Below are positions 16,924 through 26,140 of a stretch of DNA of 64,000 bases, piece after piece. A program made the translations under genes and the position numbers. Origin of the DNA: Muribaculaceae bacterium (GTDB taxonomy: Bacteria; Bacteroidota; Bacteroidia; Bacteroidales; Muribaculaceae); the NCBI GenBank assembly GCA_017557625.1, contig JAFYYG010000047.1, positions 1 through 64,000 of the forward strand, in the 5' to 3' direction. How positions within the stretch are numbered: position 1 is the stretch's first letter; each line of letters opens with the position of its first letter. The notes under the pieces were generated by a model. That model searched no databases. It was not told where the DNA came from and worked only from the letters and a program-made list of their open reading frames with translations.

Positions 16924-17688
16924 ATGATTTCTTTTGGCATAAAAGATTTGATAGACATACTGCTTGTTGCGGTTTTGCTATATTACATCTACCGCTCTAT
17001 GAAAGAGAGTGGAGCGTTGAACATCTTTGTCGGCGTTTTTGCATTTATCATAGTGTGGGTTGTGGTCGATAAGATTCTCGACATGAAATTGCTGGGAACT
17101 ATTATGGACCGCATCATCGACAGCGGTATTTTCATCCTGATTATTATCTTCCAGGATCAAATAAAACGGTTTCTTACTGAACTCGGTTCTAAACGAGGAT
17201 GGAAATCTATATCAAAATTGTGGCATAATGGTAACCCTAATGGTGCTCGTAAGAAGTGGGTAATGCCCATTGTCTATGCTTGCATGAGTCTCTCAAAGTC
17301 GAAAACGGGTGCACTGATTGTAATCAAGCAGAATTTCTCGCTTGAGGATTATGTGCATTCTGGCGATATCATCAATGCAGAGGTCAACAATCGTTTGCTT
17401 GAGAACATATTTTTCAAGAACAGTCCCTTGCACGATGGCGCAGTGATTATCGACGATGGCAAAATCAAAGCTGCTGGCTGCATCCTTCCAGTGTCACACG
17501 ACACCAGTCTGCCCAAATATTTGGGCTTGCGTCATCGTTCAGCTCTTGGCATTTCTCAGGCCACCGATGCCATCGCCATTGTGGTGAGCGAGGAGACTGG
17601 AAACATCTCTTATGCCCATCGTGGCGAGATGCATCTCAAACTCTCTAGTACCGACTTGGATCGCGCTCTATCTAATTTGATTGAATAA
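16924..17688 (+). CDS. cdaA: Diadenylate cyclase (c-di-AMP synthase)
   Basis: Membrane-anchored cyclase that makes cyclic di-AMP from two ATP. The 254-aa protein has three N-terminal hydrophobic helices (~10-85) followed by a DisA_N domain. Its active-site motifs are present: SPLHDGAVIIDDGKI with the DGA motif near 180, and LGLRHRSALGISQATDA with RHR near 205, plus VVSEETG. Length and layout match CdaA rather than DisA or CdaS. It sits between folP and a DUF3109 gene (3-nt gap), most likely as one transcript. Confidence 0.95.
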   Translation: MISFGIKDLIDILLVAVLLYYIYRSMKESGALNIFVGVFAFIIVWVVVDKILDMKLLGTIMDRIIDSGIFILIIIFQDQIKRFLTELGSKRGWKSISKLWHNGNPNGARKKWVMPIVYACMSLSKSKTGALIVIKQNFSLEDYVHSGDIINAEVNNRLLENIFFKNSPLHDGAVIIDDGKIKAAGCILPVSHDTSLPKYLGLRHRSALGISQATDAIAIVVSEETGNISYAHRGEMHLKLSSTDLDRALSNLIE

Positions 17689-17691
17689 GAG

Positions 17692-18279
17692 ATGTTTCTG
17701 ATTAACGAAAATACTCTTGTCACGCTTGATGTTGTGGAGCGGTTCTTCTGCTGCGACATCGATACCTGTTTGGGGCAGTGCTGCATTGATGGAGATGCTG
17801 GAGCGCCACTCACTGCCGAGGAAGAGCAAGAGATCAAGAAAATATTGCCTGAGATTTGGGACGACCTGTTGCCACGGGCACAGCGGGAGATTGAGCAGAA
17901 CGGCATTTCCTATCACGACCGAGAGGGCGAACTTGTCACCCAGATACTTGACGACAGTAACTGCGTGTTTTCGTGCTACGCTCCAGGCGGCAAGTGTATC
18001 TGCGCCATCGAGAAAGCCTATCGCGAGGGACGCATTGGCTTTATGAAGCCCATCTCGTGCGCACTCTACCCGTTGCGCCTCAAGACTTTGAGCAATGGCA
18101 GCGTGGCAGTCAACTACCACCGCTGGAAAATCTGCAAGAGCGCCGAAGTCCTGGGACGGAGCAAGAAAATACGTGTCTATCAGTTCCTTAAAGAGCCTTT
18201 GATTAGACGTTTTGGTCAGGCTTGGTACGAAGAACTCGTGGCAAATTGCGAGTTGTATATAAAACAATACCTCTCTTAA
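17692..18279 (+). CDS. DUF3109-family cysteine-rich protein
   Basis: Protein of unknown function, 195 aa, of the DUF3109 family found in many Bacteroidota. Cysteines cluster near the N-terminus (FCCDIDTCLGQCCIDGD) and in the middle (NCVFSCYAPGGKCICAIE), with another conserved one in PISCALYPLR; the pattern is like that of YkgJ-type metal-binding proteins, so it may chelate zinc or iron (inference). No signal peptide. It follows cdaA by 3 nt. Confidence 0.8.
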   Translation: MFLINENTLVTLDVVERFFCCDIDTCLGQCCIDGDAGAPLTAEEEQEIKKILPEIWDDLLPRAQREIEQNGISYHDREGELVTQILDDSNCVFSCYAPGGKCICAIEKAYREGRIGFMKPISCALYPLRLKTLSNGSVAVNYHRWKICKSAEVLGRSKKIRVYQFLKEPLIRRFGQAWYEELVANCELYIKQYLS

Positions 18280-18306
18280 TGCACAATGCAAAAAATGTCA
18301 AGTCTA

Positions 18307-18366
18307 GAATGTTCGATTACTCGAATGTTCGATTACTCGACTACTCGAGAACTCAAAAGTCGAGAC
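18307..18366. repeat. Eight-base tandem repeat region
   Basis: Two exact 16-bp copies of GAATGTTCGATTACTC (18307-18322 and 18323-18338) sit within a longer run of 8-nt units from 18311: GTTCGATT, ACTCGAAT, GTTCGATT, ACTCGACT, ACTCGAGA, ACTCAAAA, GTCGAGAC. It lies between the convergent DUF3109 and trpS genes. Confidence 0.7.
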
Positions 18367-18380
18367 TTGAGATTTAAATC

Positions 18381-19469
18381 TTATTTCGCTTTGAAATATT
18401 CTGACTGCTGTTGAATCAGTTCTTTGTCGTCAAAATAGTTAATCTTCATTGCGTTGCGCACCTCGCCCATAGTTTGGGATGCGGTCTCGCGGGCCTTCTC
18501 AGTGCCTTTTCTCAGGATGTTGTAAATCTCAGGGATGTCCTGCTCCAGTTCATGACGGCGCTGGCGTATAGGATCAAGCATTTCGTTGAGGATGCTGTTG
18601 AGTAATTTCTTGCACTTCATGTCTCCCAAACCACCACGGCGGTAGTGGTCTTTCATCTCGTCAAGATTCTGATAGTCGGGAAGATATTTCGCAAAATGTT
18701 CGTCGCAAGAGAATGCGTCAAGATAGGTGAACACAGCATTGCCCTCCACAGTGCCTGGGTCGCTCACGTTTAAGTGGTTGGGGTCGGTGAACATGGAACG
18801 CACCTTCTGCCAAACGGTGTCGGCATCATCGCTAAGGTAGATGCAGTTGCCCAGACTCTTACTCATCTTCTCCTTGCCGTCGGTGCCAGGCAGGCGGCGT
18901 GCAGTCTCGTTCTCTGGGAGCATGATATCGGGTTCAACGAGTACTTCGCCGTAAGTGCTGTTGAAGCGACGCACGAGTTCGCGTGTAATCTCAAGCATTG
19001 GCTTTTGGTCTTCGCCGGCGGGCACGATGTCGGCCTTGAAGAGGGTGATGTCGGCAGCTTGGCTCACGGGATAGCAAAAGAATCCGAGAGGAATGTTTGC
19101 CTCAAAGTTGCGCATTTTAATTTCGGTCTTCACCGTTGGATTGCGCTCTACACGGCTCACGGTGATGAGGTTCATCAGATAGGTAGTGAGCTCGGCGAGT
19201 TCGGGGATATGGCTTTGAATGAAAATGATGCATTTCTCGGGGTCAAGCCCTGCCGAGAGGTAATCGAGCGCCACCTCTATGATGTTTTGGCGTATCTTCT
19301 CGGGGTTGTCGGCATTGTCAGTAAGTGCCTGGACATCGGCCATAAAGACAAACATTTTCTCATAATCACCTGCGTTTTGCAGCTCCACGCGTCGGCGCAG
19401 CGAGCCCACATAATGCCCCAGGTGGAGCTTTCCAGTAGGACGGTCGCCAGTAAGAATAACTTTTTTCAT
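18381..19469 (-). CDS. trpS: Tryptophanyl-tRNA synthetase
   Basis: Class Ic aminoacyl-tRNA synthetase that charges tRNA-Trp. The 362-aa protein has the HIGH-type motif in PTGKLHLGHYVGSL at 11-24 and the KMSKS motif in GKEKMSKSLGNC near 198-209. The tryptophan-binding segment AADITLFKADIVPAGEDQ is also present. It has its own promoter at 19510-19540 and a convergent neighbour downstream. Confidence 0.95.
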   Translation of the reverse strand: MKKVILTGDRPTGKLHLGHYVGSLRRRVELQNAGDYEKMFVFMADVQALTDNADNPEKIRQNIIEVALDYLSAGLDPEKCIIFIQSHIPELAELTTYLMNLITVSRVERNPTVKTEIKMRNFEANIPLGFFCYPVSQAADITLFKADIVPAGEDQKPMLEITRELVRRFNSTYGEVLVEPDIMLPENETARRLPGTDGKEKMSKSLGNCIYLSDDADTVWQKVRSMFTDPNHLNVSDPGTVEGNAVFTYLDAFSCDEHFAKYLPDYQNLDEMKDHYRRGGLGDMKCKKLLNSILNEMLDPIRQRRHELEQDIPEIYNILRKGTEKARETASQTMGEVRNAMKINYFDDKELIQQQSEYFKAK

Positions 19470-19509
19470 AATTATACTTGTGTTTATATGTTTTTCAAAA
19501 ATTAAGCTG

Positions 19510-19540
19510 CAAAATTACACTTTTTTGTCAGAAAACACAA
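19510..19540 (-). promoter_or_regulatory. Promoter of trpS
   Basis: On the minus strand TTG (complement of 19538-19540) and TAATTTTG (complement of 19510-19517) are 20 nt apart, the Bacteroidota pattern. The start codon is about 40 nt downstream. Confidence 0.55.
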
Positions 19541-19572
19541 TATAATGATTTAAAAACTTGCTTCTTTATGTC

Positions 19573-22500
19573 TTAATTGCCTGTCAAAGTGAAAATCTCG
19601 TTGAGTTCTTTGTTGCTGAGTTTTCCTATCCAGTTCTCACCGGTGGATACTGTCATGTTCGCGAGTTCTTTTTTGTTTTGAATCATCTCGTCTATGCGTT
19701 CCTCAAAAGTTCCTTTTGTGATAAAGCGGTGGACAATCACATTGCTATGCTGCCCTATGCGGTAGGCGCGGTCGGTGGCTTGTGCCTCGACTGCGGGGTT
19801 CCACCAAAGGTCATAATGTATCACATGGGTGGCTGCGGTGAGGTTTAGGCCTGTACCGGCAGCTTTTAGTGAAAGGATTAGCACTCGGTCGGCTCGGTTG
19901 TTTTGGAATCGGTCCACAATTTCATTGCGTTGCTTGATGGAGCATCCTCCGTGGTAGAATAGTGGATTTGTGTCAAGTTGTTCTTCTATGAATTGTTTGA
20001 GCAACTGTCCCATCTCCTTGAATTGTGTGAAAATCAACACTTTCTCACCACTATCCACTATTGATTTCACCAAATCAAGAAGCATAATGGTTTTACCAGA
20101 GATGTTCGGGTCGAAGTTGCCATCTTTGACGAACTGTGTGGGGTGGTTGCAGATTTGCTTGAGGGCGAGAATCATCTGTAACACAAGTCCTTGACGCTTA
20201 AAAATCTGTGTATTGTCCGTGTCATCGATTTGCGTGATAGCATCCATAGCGTTTCTTAAAGTTTCCTCATAGAGGGTGGCTTGCTGTGGAGTGAGCTGCA
20301 CCAAGTCGTTTTGCTCAATTTTGTCGGGTAGGTCGTTGATAATACTTTTGTCGGTCTTCAGGCGTCGCAGGGTGAATGGTGCTGTAACCTTGCGGAACAG
20401 TTCTGCCACGCTTAAATCTCCGTTTTTCTGAATTGGGTTGGCAAATTGCTCCGCAAAACATTTCTCATTACCTAAATATCCTTTGTTGACGAAGTCCATA
20501 ATTGACCAGAACTCATTGAGGCGGTTTTCCACCGGTGTACCACTCATTGCGATGTGCACTCCCGCCTTAACAGCTTTCACCGCTTTGCTTTGGTGGGTGC
20601 TTGAGTTTTTGATATTTTGCGCCTCGTCGATGACCATCATCGCCCATTTGTGTTTCTTTATGTCATCAACATCGCTTCGCATTACTCCGTAGCTGGTAAG
20701 TAGCACGTCGTGATCAAAGTGTGCGAGGTCTCGTGTCGCACCATGATAAACGTGTGCTGAGAGAGAAGGCGCAAACTTCTCAAACTCCGCCATCCAGTTG
20801 GAGAGCAGTCCTGTTGGCACCACAATCAGCACGCGTTCTTTCTCGAGTTCCCCTTCGTTTTTAAGCTTCAGAATCAGTGTTATTACCTGTAACGTCTTGC
20901 CAAGACCCATATCATCGGCTATAATGGATCCAAAGCCGAGTGCCATATTGTGATACATCCACGAGAAACCGCGCTCCTGATAAGGCCTTAATGTGGCGTG
21001 CAGGTCTGTGGGCAGAGCAATCGCTGGCATATTGGTGAGTTGGTTTATCAACTGCCTCACTTCGTCGGTAATGGTGATGGGCACAGAATTGAGAGTGCCG
21101 CTTAGCGATGCCTGAAGCATCTGTGCCGGTGTAAGCTGTCTTTTTGCCTCAAAGGACTTGCGCAAACGCTCTATGTCTTCTTGGCTGACATATATATACT
21201 TACCTTTGAACTTAATGAGTCCTCTTGCGTTTTTCATCATGTAAAAGAATTCCTCGGGGCTTACCATATTGTCGCCAATCGCTACTTGCCAGCTGAAGTT
21301 GAGGAGTTTGTCAAGTCGCAAAAACGAATTTCCTCTATCAGTAGTCTTGGTGCTGAGTTTTATCGATGGCATCGGTCGAGCAAGTTCCATCAATGCTTTC
21401 GGCAGCACTACTCTCATCCCCAGCATCTGCAGAGTTGGTATGGCATCAATCAATATAGTAGTGAAGTTGTTGAGTCCGAAGTGCATTGGTATGCGTCCCA
21501 AGTTGTCGATATATTTCTCAAGTTCGGGAATCAAATTCACCAGCGCCGCCAATTTTTGGAAGATGTGATATTGCTTCTTGGCGAGTGCGGGAATGGTGTT
21601 GATTGTTTCGAGATCTACCAGCTGGGTGACGTTGTCTTCGTTGCTTGATATTTTAACTCTCATTTCAAACCCATTATTCACCTCGTCAACAACAAAAGTA
21701 GGCACCAGTTCATCGGCACTTATCAGGAAACGGTCGAGCCACGACTTTATAGCACCTGTAGTCTCATTTTGTCCCACTTTATTGAATGCTGGAAGAATAT
21801 GATCGAAAAACAGTTGGAACACTTCTTCATGTAGCAGGTCTTTGCGGTTTGCTTCTTGAACCATCTCGGTCATCATAATGGTTACGAGCCACTTTGCCGG
21901 GTCTTTGATGATAGAGCAGGATTTGGAGAACTGTGCGGTCAATAAGTTGTGTGGCATGATTTCCTCTAAAGATGAAATTACCTTTCTTACCTTAGCGTCA
22001 AGAAGGGCTGGAGCCCAAACTATATTGTAGTGGTCTTTATTCCCTTTATATAGCAGAGGAATAGTGGCTCCATTGGCAAGCAAATGTATGGCACACATCA
22101 TGGCTTGCTTGAGCGGGGCGATGCATGGTTGGTAGTCATCGATGAAATCCATTTTTATCACATCGAGAGGTTCAAAGAGCATTGATATCTTGAACAGATT
22201 GGTCGTTTTTTGCTTGTTGTTGATATCGCTAATCACAATTGCTGGCATCAAGTTTTTGTCAATCATAATTTTGATGTCGGTATAGTGTCCAATCTTGATG
22301 TCGCTGGCATGGATTATCATTTCTTTGTTTTTCCCTTTCAGAACGTTTCGGCAGGTCTTGCCAGTGTGTCTGATGGCCTTCTCATATATGGCTCTGAAAT
22401 CTCCGTGTTGATAGAATGGAGGTTCTGGACTTAGCAGTCTAACCAGTGAGGTGCCAATGTCGGTGAGGTGTGAAAAATCGACAATTCTGTTGGCCGGTGC

Positions 22501-23130
22501 TTGGTTTTTAGTTATCTTATTCTCTTTCTTTGATTTAGTATTTGTTTCTTTTTCTTTGTTTATCTCAACAAGCTTAAAACAGTCGGGTACGTCCATCATT
22601 TGTTTCTGTTCAATAGTGATGCCTCGCTTAGAGAGTTCAGTGAGCAAGTCCACACCATGCATCTCAAACACCATAAACGGGTTGTTGTCAATCTCGTGGC
22701 TAACCATATAGATTACCGACGCCAAATGCTTGCAAGGCACTGCCCAGTCAGGGCAAGAGCAGTGCATTCCCAAGTCACGCCACTTGCGCGGGAAAATGTT
22801 TAGTCCTATTTTCTGAGCTATGCTCATGACGGTTGGCGACAACTCCCGATTGAGGAGCATCGACATCACAGTGGGGTGTTTCAGCAGTTCATCGACGAGT
22901 TGGTTTATCTCATTTTTTGTGAACTTTTGGATTTCAACAACTACTCTATAGGGTCTGATGAGTCGCCCCTGCACTTTTGCGCTGATTATGTTTCTATCAA
23001 CCTTTATGTCTTTCACCATGCCGTTTAGTGCATAGCTCTTACCTCGTGGCAATCGGTTGGAGTAGTCGATTTGGTCAAGTGCTCTTAACCATTCATTTCC
23101 CCACCATGTCTGTCCAAATTTGCGTGCCAT
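19573..23130 (-). CDS. SNF2-family ATPase with N-terminal SWIM zinc finger
   Basis: Large cytoplasmic DNA/RNA-remodelling ATPase, 1185 aa. The SWIM zinc finger is at C124xC126-x6-C133xH135 (CSCPDWAVPCKH). The two RecA lobes of the SNF2 helicase core fill the last ~450 residues, with motif I ADDMGLGKTLQ, motif II DEAQ (VIDEAQNIKN), motif III SGTPVENRL and the C-terminal motifs VLILSLKAAGTGLNLT and QATDRAYRIGQ. The region between (~200-700) is the long bacterial SNF2 N-terminal extension. Such proteins remodel nucleoprotein complexes; some act in antiphage defence, but the neighbours here do not suggest that. CAAAGATA at 23175-23182 is a candidate minus-strand -7 box. Confidence 0.9.
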   Translation of the reverse strand: MARKFGQTWWGNEWLRALDQIDYSNRLPRGKSYALNGMVKDIKVDRNIISAKVQGRLIRPYRVVVEIQKFTKNEINQLVDELLKHPTVMSMLLNRELSPTVMSIAQKIGLNIFPRKWRDLGMHCSCPDWAVPCKHLASVIYMVSHEIDNNPFMVFEMHGVDLLTELSKRGITIEQKQMMDVPDCFKLVEINKEKETNTKSKKENKITKNQAPANRIVDFSHLTDIGTSLVRLLSPEPPFYQHGDFRAIYEKAIRHTGKTCRNVLKGKNKEMIIHASDIKIGHYTDIKIMIDKNLMPAIVISDINNKQKTTNLFKISMLFEPLDVIKMDFIDDYQPCIAPLKQAMMCAIHLLANGATIPLLYKGNKDHYNIVWAPALLDAKVRKVISSLEEIMPHNLLTAQFSKSCSIIKDPAKWLVTIMMTEMVQEANRKDLLHEEVFQLFFDHILPAFNKVGQNETTGAIKSWLDRFLISADELVPTFVVDEVNNGFEMRVKISSNEDNVTQLVDLETINTIPALAKKQYHIFQKLAALVNLIPELEKYIDNLGRIPMHFGLNNFTTILIDAIPTLQMLGMRVVLPKALMELARPMPSIKLSTKTTDRGNSFLRLDKLLNFSWQVAIGDNMVSPEEFFYMMKNARGLIKFKGKYIYVSQEDIERLRKSFEAKRQLTPAQMLQASLSGTLNSVPITITDEVRQLINQLTNMPAIALPTDLHATLRPYQERGFSWMYHNMALGFGSIIADDMGLGKTLQVITLILKLKNEGELEKERVLIVVPTGLLSNWMAEFEKFAPSLSAHVYHGATRDLAHFDHDVLLTSYGVMRSDVDDIKKHKWAMMVIDEAQNIKNSSTHQSKAVKAVKAGVHIAMSGTPVENRLNEFWSIMDFVNKGYLGNEKCFAEQFANPIQKNGDLSVAELFRKVTAPFTLRRLKTDKSIINDLPDKIEQNDLVQLTPQQATLYEETLRNAMDAITQIDDTDNTQIFKRQGLVLQMILALKQICNHPTQFVKDGNFDPNISGKTIMLLDLVKSIVDSGEKVLIFTQFKEMGQLLKQFIEEQLDTNPLFYHGGCSIKQRNEIVDRFQNNRADRVLILSLKAAGTGLNLTAATHVIHYDLWWNPAVEAQATDRAYRIGQHSNVIVHRFITKGTFEERIDEMIQNKKELANMTVSTGENWIGKLSNKELNEIFTLTGN

Positions 23131-23242
23131 GATTCAATAGTTGTATATGGATGACAATTTCGATAATTAGTTTTCAAAGATACATAAAATATCAAAATGA
23201 AAAGGAGTTTCTAAGAAGAATTAGCGAAAAAATCGGATTTTA

Positions 23243-23274
23243 TTTGCTCATTTTGGGGATTATTGCTAAATTTG
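23243..23274 (+). promoter_or_regulatory. Promoter of the secreted-protein cluster
   Basis: TTTG at 23243-23246 and TAAATTTG at 23267-23274 with a 20-nt spacer fit the Bacteroidota consensus. The first gene starts 59 nt downstream, giving a short A+T-rich leader. Confidence 0.6.
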
Positions 23275-23333
23275 CTCGTTTTTCAAAAAAGGATAAAACA
23301 TATTTATTATAAACTTTTTAAAACAGAATTGAT

Positions 23334-24134
23334 ATGAAGAGATTAATTACACTTTTTGGAATGCTCTCACTGCTTTTGATAGGGGCCAACAAAGTAATGG
23401 CGCAGCGCGCTTCGTTTAATACTGAGTTCCTCCAAGAGGACTACCGTGGTGGTGAGGTTGTAAGAACCAACACTGTCAATGTTGTTTGGAATGACGCAAC
23501 TGGCGTGTTGACCATTAACAATTTCTATTCCAACGACTTGGTTAACGACCAAGTTGTGGACCTCGTATTACCCGCTTACGCGACCGAATCATCAAGTCCT
23601 ACCACTCTTACTTGGGAGAGCGACACTAAGGCTAATTTCACCTGGCGCGCCAGTTATATGGGCCAGAGCGATATTCTTGCCAATCTGCCCTTCTCTTATA
23701 GCTCTTTCCGCAACTATAAGAACGCGGTGGTAAGCCGCTTCCAGCATGTGGGAAATCCCGTGAGGATTTATGACCCCGACGCCAACACTATCGACCCCAC
23801 CAGCTATTATGCATATTATGGCGGTCAAGACTGCCACGGCACCATCGACCTGGAGGCTGGAACTATCGACATCACCGACCCTTGGGGATGTGTAGTGGGC
23901 AATAACACCTGGAACACCATGAGTGCTACTGTTGTTGTGGAATATTTTGAGAGTTCTCACATGACTCGCACTAGCACAGGTATCACCTCTGTTGACACCG
24001 ATGCTCAGGTTGTTAACACCCGTTACTACAACACCTTGGGCGTTGAGAGCGCACAGCCTTTCAATGGCGTAAACATCATCGTTAAGGAGCTAAGCAACGG
24101 ACAGAAGACAACTACCAAACAAATATTTAAATAA
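23334..24134 (+). CDS. Secreted protein with T9SS-like C-terminal tail, paralogue of the next gene
   Basis: Not a family I can name; 266 aa. Signal peptide to about residue 24 (KVMAQ). Residues ~30-195 form a beta-rich domain that is shared with the N-terminus of the next protein: both have DYRGGEVVRTN, then VxVVWD/N, INNFY or FNNFY, SDTKAxFTWR, GxDCHGTIDLE and DPWGCVV. The last ~60 residues (RYYNTLGVESAQPFNGVNII, ending KQIFK) look like a T9SS-type C-terminal sorting domain that would direct it to the cell surface. A terminator-like hairpin follows, so it may be expressed at a higher level than the downstream genes. Confidence 0.7.
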   Translation: MKRLITLFGMLSLLLIGANKVMAQRASFNTEFLQEDYRGGEVVRTNTVNVVWNDATGVLTINNFYSNDLVNDQVVDLVLPAYATESSSPTTLTWESDTKANFTWRASYMGQSDILANLPFSYSSFRNYKNAVVSRFQHVGNPVRIYDPDANTIDPTSYYAYYGGQDCHGTIDLEAGTIDITDPWGCVVGNNTWNTMSATVVVEYFESSHMTRTSTGITSVDTDAQVVNTRYYNTLGVESAQPFNGVNIIVKELSNGQKTTTKQIFK

Positions 24135-24143
24135 TATTTAGTG

Positions 24144-24214
24144 ATGGCATGAAGAGGGTGTATCAAATTTCGCAATTCCGCATTTTGGCACACCCTCTTA
24201 ATAATGCCATTTTG
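24144..24214 (+). terminator. Terminator or attenuator between the two paralogous genes
   Basis: AAGAGGGTGT (24152-24161) pairs with ACACCCTCTT (24190-24199), and the outer ATGGCAT (24144-24150) pairs with ATGCCAT (24204-24210), followed by TTTTG. The large nested hairpin lies 9 nt after the first gene and 22 nt before the second. Confidence 0.7.
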
Positions 24215-24231
24215 TAATTAGTAATTTGATA

Positions 24232-26118
24232 ATGAAAAAAATCATTTTTATTTTATTTGCTGCTATGTTATTGGCGGCAAGTAATAGCGTAAATGCTCAG
24301 CCCGAGTCGTTCACTCAGGTTTATCTTCAAAAAGACTACCGCGGCGGTGAGGTTGTGAGAACAAATAAAGTCACCGTTGTTTGGGATGCTGCCACAGAAC
24401 AATTAACGTTCAATAATTTCTATTGGAATACCGATGTGGTAAACTCTGCCTCGGCTGTTGTCAATCTGCCGATTAACTATGGTGCAAGTGCCACCAGTCT
24501 TACATGGGAAAGTGACACCAAAGCTTCTTTCACTTGGCGTGTGGCTTATTTAGGAAAGACCACCAAATTTGGTTATACAGGTTATCAACATACATTGGTT
24601 GCTCACATGAAGTATTATCAACAAGGTGTTACTACTATTTATAATGAAAGAGTTTATTACACCTACGATGGCGGTGCCGATTGTCATGGCACTATTGATT
24701 TGGAAAAAGGTGAAATAACTCTTGATGATCCTTGGGGGTGTGTTGTGGCTCAAGGAACATATTGGTATACTCCTTCAAGTTCGCGTGTTGTTGAGTATTT
24801 CGAACATTCAGTGTTCACAGCTACTAACCTCGTTGACATCGTTAATGACGGAGAACCAGGTGAGAAATACACTGTTCACGACGACCTTGTGGGCATTGCC
24901 ACTGTTGACGGTGTGTTAAGTGCTCCAATGGGGGTGAGCAAAAATCAAAACACATTTGAGATTGATAAGGGTAAATATAAACTTGACTTGGACTTGAGTG
25001 CTAACACCCTCACCGTGTCGCAGAGTGCCGATGCTGTTACAGGATATGTCAATAACGGCAATTATCCCACTTACTATGTTTTGGGAGAAGCGAACGGTAA
25101 TAGCTGGAATCCTACCGTAGGTCAGCCCATGGAGACTACCGATGGCGTTCATTACAGTGCTGTGGTGAATTTCTTAGGTGGCAGCAACAATAAGAACTAT
25201 TTCAGCATAGTAAGTGCTTTGGCACAAAATAACGACCAAGGTGGATGGGATTATGTTAACTCTAACCGTTACGGACCTTCAAGCAATGATTATCCAGTTG
25301 CAATGGGCGATGTGCTCTTTGCTAAGGATATGGGCAAGTATAGGAACCCATCTGTGCTGCGTGATGGCCAGGACGACTTTATGGGACGTGTGGCTGCTGA
25401 ATATGCTGGCGACATGAGTTTCCACCCCGCCAGCAGTTATGACCAGAGCAACTGGGTAATGCTCACTGGCGTGACCAATGCCAACAACTATGTGGGCAAG
25501 ATTATCAAGGGGCGGAGCATTACCGGCACGCTCGTTGACAAAGTTAACCCAACTATCGCTGTGACTTCCAACCCCGCTGCTGGCGAGTCAAGCTCTTACA
25601 CTCCCAACCTCTACATCATGCCGAGCTTCAACGAGGCGTATTATGCTCCCGAGAGCAATTTCTTCTTTGTCGCTCCCAAGGTTCAGGAGTATGCCTATAT
25701 AACATGGGCTTGCTACAACGATGCCGACGGCAAGTTCTATGTGCCCAACGATGGCAACGACAACAATTTGAGTGGCGGCATCGCTGTGAATTGGGATTAC
25801 CTCCCCAACGGCACACCTCAAGATGGTTATGTCTATGAGTTTGATGCCATTCTGCGCAAAGTGCCTGCCGCCAGCAAGGAGGGTGCTCAAAGCACACCAA
25901 ATACTGATGTTTCTTCTGCCGACTATCTCGTTTATCCTTTGCGTCTCTATGATGTACCCACCGCCATAAAGACCGTTGAGACTACAGGCAAGGTAGTTGA
26001 CATGAAGTACTACAACTTGATGGGCGTGGAGAGTGCAACACCATTCAACGGCATGAACATTGTTGTAAAGGTTCTCGACAATGGTTCCCGCATCACAACT
26101 AAGAAACTATTCAAATAA
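24232..26118 (+). CDS. Multidomain secreted protein: shared N-domain, SusE/F-like module, T9SS-like tail
   Basis: Exported protein of 628 aa, function unknown. The ATG at 24232 is preferred over 24226 because it begins the signal peptide (MKKIIFILFAAMLLAAS). Residues ~25-205 repeat the unnamed beta domain of the previous protein (DYRGGEVVRTNKVTVVWD). Residues ~270-400 resemble the carbohydrate-binding modules of SusE/SusF (YYVLGEANGNSWNPTVGQPM, then WDYVNSNRYGPSS). The C-terminus (MKYYNLMGVESATPFNGMNI, ending TKKLFK) is a T9SS-like sorting tail almost identical in pattern to its neighbour's. Starch- or glycan-binding at the cell surface is a reasonable inference. Confidence 0.65.
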   Translation: MKKIIFILFAAMLLAASNSVNAQPESFTQVYLQKDYRGGEVVRTNKVTVVWDAATEQLTFNNFYWNTDVVNSASAVVNLPINYGASATSLTWESDTKASFTWRVAYLGKTTKFGYTGYQHTLVAHMKYYQQGVTTIYNERVYYTYDGGADCHGTIDLEKGEITLDDPWGCVVAQGTYWYTPSSSRVVEYFEHSVFTATNLVDIVNDGEPGEKYTVHDDLVGIATVDGVLSAPMGVSKNQNTFEIDKGKYKLDLDLSANTLTVSQSADAVTGYVNNGNYPTYYVLGEANGNSWNPTVGQPMETTDGVHYSAVVNFLGGSNNKNYFSIVSALAQNNDQGGWDYVNSNRYGPSSNDYPVAMGDVLFAKDMGKYRNPSVLRDGQDDFMGRVAAEYAGDMSFHPASSYDQSNWVMLTGVTNANNYVGKIIKGRSITGTLVDKVNPTIAVTSNPAAGESSSYTPNLYIMPSFNEAYYAPESNFFFVAPKVQEYAYITWACYNDADGKFYVPNDGNDNNLSGGIAVNWDYLPNGTPQDGYVYEFDAILRKVPAASKEGAQSTPNTDVSSADYLVYPLRLYDVPTAIKTVETTGKVVDMKYYNLMGVESATPFNGMNIVVKVLDNGSRITTKKLFK

Positions 26119-26140
26119 CCAAATTAAATAAATCATAACA

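Noticed and set aside
18307-18366. CRISPR-like array
   Set aside because: The repeats are 8 and 16 bp and contiguous, with no spacers and no cas genes nearby.
19573-23130. SWIM/SNF2 ATPase as part of an antiphage island
   Set aside because: Its neighbours are trpS and secreted-protein genes, with no nuclease, methylase or other defence gene. A housekeeping remodelling role is as likely.
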